From the NCBI RefSeq assembly GCF_964204645.1, contig NC_134028.1, forward strand, positions 2,888,501-2,952,500: DNA of 64,000 nucleotides. Direction: 5' to 3'. Positions 54,803-64,000 of this stretch are shown piece by piece. The notes under the pieces were generated by a model, which did no database searches, was not told the DNA's origin, and worked only from the letters and a program-made list of their open reading frames with translations. This DNA comes from Tubulanus polymorphus. Its lineage: Eukaryota > Nemertea > Palaeonemertea > Tubulaniformes > Tubulanidae. The translations under genes and the position numbers were made by a program. Position 1 is the stretch's first letter; each line of letters starts with the position of its first letter.

Positions 54803-57800
54803 TAATAAATGGGAAGCGTTTTTAACCACAACTGGTGAAACGGGAATAGGAAATTGTTTTGATTTTTATAAGTAACTGAGGCCGGGATGTTGAACCCGTT
54901 GGGGCGGTTTTCCGAGAATGGAGCAAATCGGATGATAATCGGCCTGGATACACATTTGCTGTGTATTCACTGTGAAAACTTCTTCAGGTTATTTGCTGCA
55001 AAATAATCTTGTCTGTCGTCCTCTTGTCTATTGATAGAAAACCTGTTTAGCGCAGACTCACCGGGGATTTCCTGTCGACGAATCCACTAAAAAATCGCCA
55101 GTCTACTTCTCATCAAGAAACAAAAGCCAAGAAACTGACTTATAAATAATAACCTCAGCACTATATATTCTTGCATAATGAGTAATTTTTACATGCTCTT
55201 ATTTCACAAATACATCGTATACAATATACAGAAAATCAAGCACACCAATTACTAAATACAGAAGCAGTGTAAGTCCGGTGGGGGGGGGGGTGCAATACAC
55301 AGACTCCGAGCAGGATTGACATTTCATTATGATAAGAACACAGAGATTTGTATTCGTATTCATACACGTAAAGCACAGATTCAGAGCCCAGAATTATTCA
55401 TCATGTATCTAATAGCAGTTTCATTAATTCTAAAATATCCATCGCTATTGCTAGTATTCAAAGGTAATGTTACGAGACAAATGAGTAAAAACCCTATTAG
55501 AATTTGATATCAGATCCAGCTAAAAGCAAAAATATAACCTATCATAAACTTATCGTAATAGGCCGAGGTAATTCAGTCATGATACAACTATGTAGATGAT
55601 GCCAAATAACACATAACTAGATGACTTTTAAGAAATATCTTTAAAAAAAATTTTCGAAGGAATACAATTCTTTCCTAATTTCATTAAAACTGTTATTTCA
55701 CTCAAATTTTCTACTTGAAGTATCATGATATATTTCAGTCAGTATCAAATTAAATTCCGTATTTCATAAGGATTTTTCAACAATTCCGATCATACAGAAC
55801 TCATACAGACACTTACACAATTGACATTTATTCAACGATATTAAAACATCACATGAACCGCGATCATCTGATGCTCGAATACATAGAAAAAAACATTTCA
55901 AAAACACACATTCAAAGCAGTTTATGTTTTGACAACAATCACACAAATTGTCATACTTATTTTTTACAATTATCATTGAATATACACAACTGTTTTGTTG
56001 CCCAGTTAATGATGAAAGCGTTAACAGCTTTCAGAAGCTCATCTACAATTTCTGAATTAATGAAATAAGTTTGATTTTTACAGTGTTCATCATCAATATC
56101 TAGCGGAGTCTTCAAAATCTATCAAGAGTCCAGTCCCCCTTCAGTTCCAGCCAAATTATAAACGAAACCACCCGCATATTCCATGCCCTATACGGGCCTG
56201 AATTTCATCGAGGTTAGGATATAAATTATCGATACAATGAGACAACTTTGATATAAAAGCTCGTGCAAGGTTTTACTTCTGGGTCTAGTTTAGATCCTTT
56301 TCAATTCATATCCCACAACAGATCTGAACACTTGCATTCAGTAGATTTTAATTTCTATGATTAATCATAGCCTGGCATATAACTGGAAAACTAATTTAAT
56401 TATCCCATGATGGACCCTCATCCCACACTATTATAACCAGGATATACCCTATACATAATTGAAATTTTAATCACACGCAGTCAATTGAGTAGCATTATTC
56501 AATTCAGTTTTAATACATCCTCCCAGTGTTTAATTATCAAAGATGATACGAATGGAATAGATATTTCAGCATCAATATCGAAAGCAAAGATGAAAGATAT
56601 AAAGAAAACAACTCTTAAATCCTGTATGGCAATTGATGATTAGCGCAATCATAGCGCTAATAACTCACGCGTTGATGACACATTAAATGTTTGATGAGAC
56701 ATCGAAGAAACATTAAAATTTTGAACCGACGTCGGCAAAGCTTCAAAGCCGATCGTATCAAAGGCATTTTTCCATTAGTCATTACAGATATCTTGGAACT
56801 CAATATTTTACGGTCGTTTTGAGTATATCAGTTTTAGAATATCTAATTAGACCCCGCCATTCGACTCATGAAATAATGATCAAAGTCATTGTCATCGACG
56901 GATTTAGATGTCGATATAAATGACGACGAAGTATTTACTGATTGCCGTATAGCTGCTTTTCAGTATTTTCTTTCAACGGTTTGATGAAGAGGACATATCG
57001 ATAAATATCTCCACTTTCAATCAAATTATTTATTAAACCATATTTCAGTATTCATCTGAACAGTTTCGAAAAAGTCAGATCCGCTTAATTAAACCATATC
57101 ATTGATTCGAAATGAGTTTTAGTCCTAGCATTATTAACTATGTCGAATTATACTGAATTGTATATATATAAATTTGAGTTCTATTGTTGAATTCTATTTT
57201 CTCATGGGTTGGAAATATGTCGATTCTACAAAATTGAATTCGAAGCCTTCGCACCAATATCTACAAAGTTTATACATAGACAGAGCTGGTAGAATTTTCT
57301 TACCTACCGACCATGATTATATAAAAGATTTCTCCATCAACATCTAATTGCTCACTGGCTTTATTGCGCCCAGTAGATCATCACACAATAGGCATTAGAA
57401 CCCGCAGTAATAAATAATGTTATAACATTATCGACCGGTTATAGTTTTTACGATATTGTCACCAGCAAGACCTCGCAATATACATCATTCCTAACGTCTA
57501 CCGGTATATACCAGGTCTAGCAGCAACAACATAAGCTGTTAAACCAGCAGAAAATACAGAAGCAGGAAAGAGTAGCGATGTAACAGCCCTTAAAAATTTA
57601 AGAAAATTCTTTCTAAGTATCTCACTCTTTTTTTATACATTTCAATCCACTGATCTACCATTAAAGACCACAAAGTTATAAACCAATACAAAAAATGGAA
57701 ATTTTACTAGTAATTCAAAAACTACTAAACCAGTGACTGATAAAAAAAAATGCAAATTTCTTATTATTTTCTAACATATTTCATCACAATCAACCATTAC

Positions 57801-58804
57801 AAACAACAAATGATTTAGGCGTCGCAAAAACTAAATTCACATGACACCTTCCAGGTACAAAATGATTATTTTCAGTGGGTTGTTTCAGTTAACTGGTCTC
57901 AGCAGTGTCGAAAATACATAAAACATACGCGTACCTTCAACGACGAATTTATTGCATCAAAGAAAAGACTCAATTGAAAAATGCACATAAATAACCTTAA
58001 TACATCATCTATTTGAGAATTCAGAAATGGCTGAGCAACGTTGAGGAGTGGATTGCATCGAATATGTAATTTTTCTAATCTCAGATGTAAAGCCTCCGTT
58101 AGCGAAAGGAGTAAAATATGATTAGCAGTAACATGCGTCAGCAGACGATGAACAGACACTTAAGATTCTGTACAATTCAATGAAAACAATGAAATGCGTA
58201 TAGCACGCGACCGTCAGATTAAACATGGCGGCCATACATGATTTGAATAAGTTTTTATACCACTATCAAATGAAAGAAGCAAAGCATCTAATTTCTCTGA
58301 TGATTGATCATCGCGGGTTTGGTTTGGATGTCTAACTGCTGTTTTCTCACTGATAATCGCCGTTCAGATGATAAATCTCCCCGTTATACTCAAGACTGTG
58401 TCATTGTCGTCGCTAGTCGTTTCTGAAATGAAAGAAATAAACGAAATTCATAAATTTCAGCCAGCGTTGATTATTTAAGAGCCTTACGGGAATTGCGTCT
58501 GCTACACCACCACCTATCTGCTACAATAAAACTCACGCCCGAGTGATCGTTGAGATCTCTCGACAGTCTGCGTCAAACACAAACGACATAAGGCTGTAAA
58601 ACACGTATTCGTGAACTATCTATGACCTCTGAGGAGTTCATTTTTCTACTACACGCTGTGACACATAAAAACAAGTTATTCAAGAACGGCTCATGTTATG
58701 ATAAACCATACGGGAAACTGCGTTTCTCACAATCTCTCGACACCATAAATAAAACCACACACAAGTTAGTTGTCGAATAAACACTATAATCCGTGTAAAC
58801 TGTA
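54803..58804. other. Region without a convincing gene
   Basis: AT-rich non-coding sequence right of the transposon. A poly-G run lies near 55278. One minus-strand open stretch, 58158-57950, encodes leucine-rich sequence ending at a GTACGC donor, but has no good acceptor and no recognised homology (see rejected items). Confidence 0.5.
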
Positions 58805-59011
58805 GATAAATGAAGAAATCCCACACTTCGAATTTGAAATTATACGATCAAATTTATTATTACGAAACCACAACGTTTCGGCTGTTGACTAACAGCCATC
58901 ATCAGGTGGAATGATGATGGCTGTTAGTCAACAGCTGAAACGTTGTGGTTTCGTAATAATAAATTTGATAGTATAATTTCAAATTCGATATGTGGGATTT
59001 CTTCATTTATC
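58805..59011. mobile_element. 207-bp foldback (palindromic MITE-like) element
   Basis: Two arms of about 100 bases are inverted copies with only a few mismatches. The outer ends are GATAAATGAAGAAATCCCACA and its complement, the inner ends CCATCATCA and TGATGATGG, and the loop is about 7 bases. The arms contain CCACAACGTTTCGGCTGTTG. No coding capacity. Clear target duplications were not found. Such a structure would form a long hairpin if transcribed. Confidence 0.85.
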
Positions 59012-61012
59012 ACACACAAGTTTCTTTATGTTCGTCTTAGGAAATTTCAATAGAATACACTTCTCAAAACAGATGCCATCGATCGATATATCGAAGTCCT
59101 GCGCTTAACACGAACCACGAGTTTAGGAAGCAGTCCATTCGATCAGGATCTGGATAATGATGGTCTGGGCAGAACTTCATCAAATGGAATTTTCTAACTA
59201 AATATAAAACGAAGATTCATTAATCGTTAAATCATACGTTCTACATGCGAGGAAAATGTTGCTAATTCCTGTGGTCATCATCAATGAAATCGCACTTGAT
59301 ATAGTTTCCATTTATGAGCACTCTCTTATAATGATTTCCCTTTAAAACCGGACTCATTGTTTTCATATCCCTGATTTATCTACTGCACCCTACCATCCTA
59401 ATATATATACAGCCAATTTAATCGCAGACATCCATTTTTCCTACAGCGATATATAGATATCAAAATAGTCATCAAAAAGCAGGTCAAGAGTTATTTTTCA
59501 GACTCCTTCTACGAAGCACTCGATCCATACAAGGATAAAAATACAATATAATGTATTGTACACTTGTTGGTTAATAATATTTCAAGATTTCGACGAATAA
59601 TCTCCGTTTGAGAAGGTAAAGGGTTAATTACCGCTGGTGGCTAAACGACACATTTATATCATACTCACGCAGAACGATAATTAGATATTATCATATATGA
59701 CGCATTAAAAATGTCGGCGAGCTCACTAGACTCGTCTGAAGGCAGTTTCTGAAACTATTAATTTTTGTGACGTCGTATGATCAAAATACCTGCATGACTC
59801 CCTTTTCGTGAGTTAGAACTCAAAAGAGTTCACTTACATTATCGAAAGAGTCGCGAGTAAGAACTCAAAAGAGTTCACTTATTTCATCTAAAGAGTCAAA
59901 TAAACCAGGTGTCGAGGATACAAGAACTATTTCGTACTATTCCACATTTGGGATTTTGAAAACTATACGCCTAGATAACATTCACCGAGGATAATTTCAT
60001 GAAGAACACAAGCTGACTGGCGTGTGTACAGATATATTGAATTTCTAATTAAACTTCCCCGGTTCCCAACACAACACCATCTCGTTTGATTAAACATAAA
60101 CACACAACTTGTTATTACCCCGAAAATTACGGCAACAGCACTCAGCTGTTTAGAAGAGATACTTTACTGAAAAGCTATGAAGTTCATACAAACACAACGT
60201 TAAAATGCTCGGATTAAAAATGATGGCTAAGTCAATAACGTACAAGGTGCAGAAATCTCGAGTAATTCGAGGCTACTCGACGAGGCTGCTTCATCAACTC
60301 TCAAAATTGATGACTGAGTGAATCATATTTTGTACCGAATCGTTAACGACATCCATAAGATCCCTTTGTCTGTTTTAACTTTAAGATAACATCTTACGAA
60401 TCATACAATTTGCTTTGACTTCTCGTAAATTAAGTGAAAGTAGATCCTATGATATCGATGAAGAACTGCTAAATGAAAATGTGAATAAAAATCGAAAATC
60501 AACACGCTATTCTAAAAATAAAATCTCAAGTGGTGTGATAATTCTAAAAATGCAGTTGGTCTGTAAGCAGAAATTGAATGAACTAGGCCTATATTTCAGG
60601 CAATATATCCTCCTCTTCAAATTGGATTCCCAGAAAAAAGTTTTTAAGTTTTTTCCCTCTAATAAAAAAGGGACATAACATAAAAATATTTGCACCGGAT
60701 AATCGTGTATGGCTGCATATAAGTAATGTACAAACAGGGAGCTGTACGATTGAACGACCGATTCAGTTCTTTATGGTGCTTTCATAGAAAACAACGTTGA
60801 CACAGAATCGAGCCTCAATATCTCTTCTGTCGGTCAGTCCACTTTTCCTGGCAAAATAGTTCCTTATTTAGATTGTACCTAGATGTCTGTAGTAATACGA
60901 AACGACAATACGAACAGTGGTTATTCAGTACAAATTGATAATCTGAGTAAGAAAATTCCATCTAGGCCTATTTCAAAATAGATTCTTGTTATTAACAGGG
61001 ACCTTCCTCCTG
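59012..61012. other. Region without a convincing gene
   Basis: No exon recognised on either strand. A plus-strand frame at 60415-60678 is A-rich low-complexity sequence with no supporting motif. Confidence 0.5.
59809..59900. repeat. Two-copy tandem repeat with internal palindrome
   Basis: GAGTTAGAACTCAAAAGAGTT at 59809 and GAGTAAGAACTCAAAAGAGTT at 59857 start two related units of about 45-48 bases, each ending aaagagtc. Each unit contains the palindrome AACTCAAAAGAGTT. Confidence 0.75.
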
Positions 61013-61347
61013 CACCCAATACAGTACCCAATACAGCACCAAATACAGTAACCAATACAGCACCAAATACAGTAACCAATACAGCATCCAATACAGTAAC
61101 CAATACAGCATCCAATACAGTAGGCTACCCAATACAGCACCAAATACAGTAACCAATACAGCATCCAATACAGTACCCAATACAGTAACCAATACAGCAC
61201 CCAATACAGTAACCAATACAGCACCCAATACAGTACCCAATACAGTAACCAATACAGTAACCAATACAGTACCCAATACAGTAACCAATACAGTACCCAA
61301 TACAGCACCCAATACAGTAACCAATACAGTACCCAATACAGCACCCA
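61013..61347. repeat. 12-bp minisatellite
   Basis: About 28 copies of a 12-base unit (cagtacccaata and variants cagcacccaata, cagtaaccaata). The period is a multiple of three and the minus strand has no stop, so three minus-strand frames of Cys-Ile-Gly-Tyr or Tyr-Trp-Val-Leu type repeats are open. They are not likely genes. Confidence 0.96.
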
Positions 61348-61982
61348 TCGAAAACAACAACATTAGATAAGACACAGTAGATTGTGGAATGCCGAATTGC
61401 CTTTGGTGATTGTCGTCTTGAATTTTTCATGTATCCAAGCGGGAAACGTTCGAATGCAGCAGAAACGTGAAAGGAATGACATGAATCAGATTTACCCAGA
61501 ATAAACCCCGGTATGACTGTATAGAACGAGATACTGCCTGTATGGTGCAGCAGGACCGTGCTGTCGTTATCACACCAGACAGTGCGTCGTTATACCTGTT
61601 GCCGAGTGACTCACTGTCTGTTGCATTAGTTGCATCTCGAGGACAATCGGATTCATCGATCACGAATATATAGATTTCGCTTTCAATTACAGAACCCAGG
61701 TGATAATGGCTGGTTAAAAAGTTTAAAATGCACGGTTTATCAATAATGGACATGAAATTCATATGAAATTCAGACGTAAAGCGCGAGCCTCGAAATCACC
61801 TTCAAAAATCCGATATAACTTTCAATCATTTAAACCAGTCCAAAGTCAAGCGCCAAGTCACCCGTTATCATATCTATAAGATTTAGAAGTATTTGATACA
61901 AAGCAAGTACCGACTAGTCGTAAACCTTATGAACCAGGTAGGCCTACAACAGAAATTGGGGTAACGGAACAACTTGGTGGCT

Positions 61983-62048
61983 GTCTAATCAGTGAGTTAA
62001 CCAGTCTAATCAGTGAGTTAACAAGTCTAATCAGTGAGTTAACAAGTC
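61983..62048. repeat. 21-bp tandem repeat, three copies
   Basis: Three direct copies of agtctaatcagtgagttaac plus one base, differing at a single position (ccagt versus caagt). Confidence 0.93.
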
Positions 62049-62245
62049 CAAGGCAGAGATAACAATATTATCAGATGTAACTAAATAATTGTTTTAGGTA
62101 ATAATAACACAAGACAGATTCTTGTTCAGCGCTTTCTGAGAACAGTGGTTCACACACAGACACACACGCGGCTTTGAAAGATCTGCTGTAATCTGACAGT
62201 AATAAGATCAAATCAGATACAAAATTTCTAGAATACCGATCAAAA

Positions 62246-62515
62246 GCCATGATCACACGAATGCTTTTGGCCCGTGCCAGATTAGGCCCAGGCAAAAGGC
62301 TCACACGGGTACCAAATGGGTAAATACCTATTCGACAGAGGCCCACCAATCATACCGAACTATATCCAAGCCAAAGTTTACAAGCAAAATGATTGCATGT
62401 AAAATATGCACTCTCTAATTAAGCGTGGGCCAAATTGTCTCCAAGTGATGGCAATTCATATATGAGTAATCTACTGGGCAGATGTGAACTGCGAGAACTG
62501 GTGGTTAATTTGTCA
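62246..62515. mobile_element. Decayed copy of the GATCACAC/TCTAATTAAGC repeat family
   Basis: It begins with ATGATCACACGAATGC, contains GGTACCAAATGGG and CTCTCTAATTAAGCGTGGGC, and ends near GATGTGAACTGCGAGAAC. These are the same landmarks in the same order as the copies in PKD2 introns at about 7985-8195 and 18275-18655. Confidence 0.5.
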
Positions 62516-64000
62516 GATGTTCCAATGGTAGGCCTACTGGATGCGTGCATAGCAAATTAGATAATCGTAGATGGAATTTAGGAGAGACGTGTCAGTGAGA
62601 CTCCCAGAGATAAACAATGAAATCATAGGTTATAAATAATCTATTCTGAATAACCACGACATATTTGTAGTAGACAAAGAATCGATGGTTGTGTTGGTGT
62701 AAGCCACTACTGCTGACCACAATCCACACTTCTTATCCAAAATCAATACATACATGGATGCTGAGGTAGCCACAACATCAGCAGCCGTAAATTACACCCG
62801 CGCCTATATACGGATTTGCTGCACACCTGGGAAGAAATCGATAATAAGGGCATGGAAGTGTCCTATCCGAAATAGAGGCCAACTACGATGATATGAAATA
62901 ATAGATGAGAGAGTCGGAGCTCTATCGACTAATGATGGATGTTTGGTATCATTATACCCGTAACAAATTCACCCTAGAAACAAGAGGTCCGTAGAGAAAT
63001 ATACCGATTACATCTTCTACATAGTCAAATAGCCATCTAAAGTGATACCAGGTGAATATACACTGTGGCCACTCAACACAACGTTCACGTCGATATCAAA
63101 AATATATGCATGACAGGATTTATATAGTTTCATCATTATGTAATTGCATGGAATTCATTTTAGCTATGAATAAATTATGGGCAAAAATATTGAATTCTGA
63201 GGGTTCTCTTCGATAGGATCGCTGCTTCTTCAACTTAAACTTCATTCCTTAAAAAAAAACATTCTATGTCAGCTTATATTCAATATCTATACAGCGATCG
63301 TAGGTAATTGTTAAAAGCACGTATCTGCAAACCGTATTGCCGGTAGCAGAAATCCGATGATTGGCTGCGTTTTGGTGAATGAACAATTATTGATGACAGG
63401 ATTTTGAATCAATCGATCATTTCTACGACGGGAGAAACATACAGTTCACTTAAACAAAGTCTATATCAATTATATCAGAGATTAGGTAGAGGCCTACAGA
63501 ACCCATCTGAGGAAAACGGATTTACTGAACGCGAAAACGTCTGACCAAGACTTATGTGATTAAATCTGAATCTAATCCTCTCATCAGAGAAGGTTTCATC
63601 GATAGGTTCACAAATTCACAATATCGATTAATTAACTTTTAACGAGGTTTCACGTTTACATTGAACAAGGGTTTCATGTTTCACAAGAGCTACCTACTGT
63701 CTGTCACCTCGACAAAACTATACACCAATCCTGAAGTATTTCACTAGGAGTAAATTAGTTTAAATCATGAATAAATACTCAGACAATCGTTTTATCATCA
63801 AACTACTTCTATCCTCTGTCCAAAACAATACATGCCACTGGATAAATTACATGAATTCATAATTCAAGCTGGTAAATACATTGTTATTCGAGCTAATTTT
63901 AGCAAGGCTGAAGCATGAGATAAAAAGAGACTAAAAACTATTATTCATACTGGACTCGTGCAGATAGTTTTTTTTAAAGTTTTATGGAACAATTAACTGT
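62516..64000. other. Region without a recognised gene
   Basis: AT-rich sequence, with no frame above background and no recognisable exon. Confidence 0.5.

Noticed and set aside
57950-58158. Candidate minus-strand exon encoding leucine-rich sequence ending at a GTACGC donor
   Set aside because: The frame is closed by TAA immediately upstream, the only AG nearby has no polypyrimidine tract, and no family is recognised. It may be chance.
60973-61430. Minus-strand frames encoding Cys-Ile-Gly-Tyr or Val-Leu-Tyr-Trp type repeats, resembling membrane or silk-like proteins
   Set aside because: All three minus frames are open only because a 12-base unit repeats about 28 times. There is no start context, splice site or flanking coding sequence.
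61427-61762. Minus-strand frame of 111 codons
   Set aside because: No motif, no splice support and no second copy to test conservation; treated as chance.

Overview
This is an invertebrate animal nuclear genome segment. It is AT-rich, its genes are intron-dense with GT-AG borders, and five of its six host genes have clear human orthologues of near-equal length. Dispersed TACCGG- and AGGCCTA-rich intergenic DNA, tRNA-derived repeats and hAT-type MITEs fit a marine lophotrochozoan or non-vertebrate deuterostome; I cannot go further. No rRNA gene, intact tRNA gene, CRISPR array or bacterial-type operon is visible.

Layout. 1711-2879 (+) is the RNA polymerase III subunit POLR3H. 5928-22308 (-) is the polycystin-2 channel PKD2, complete in 14 coding exons, with two extra elements: a tandem pair of equal-length exons (15199-15361 and 15938-16100) that look mutually exclusive, and an intron holding two tandem copies of an unrecognised small helical-protein gene. 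24368-26917 (+) is an SLC16-type monocarboxylate transporter, divergent from PKD2. 29707-33961 (+) is the kinase PDPK1, with an expanded serine-rich activation loop and a 25-bp minisatellite in an intron. 34986-41432 (+) is mitochondrial aconitase ACO2 (20 exons, one apparent GC-AG intron). 42768-47301 (-) is the calcium-independent phospholipase PLA2G6, convergent with ACO2. Splice phases were checked base by base for these genes, and all close without stops.

48422-54795 is an apparently intact DNA transposon with perfect 32-bp terminal inverted repeats and a 7-bp target duplication (CTACGAT). It carries two convergent genes: a seven-exon, 859-residue DDE transposase of P-element-like character (-) and an unrecognised basic protein of about 370-398 residues (+). 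This is the strongest candidate for an undescribed system.

54796-64000 shows no convincing gene. It holds a 207-bp foldback repeat, a 12-bp minisatellite, small tandem repeats and MITE debris.

The host genes share no pathway: they are housekeeping (POLR3H, ACO2), signalling (PDPK1), lipid (PLA2G6), ciliary or calcium channel (PKD2) and transport (SLC16) genes that happen to be neighbours.
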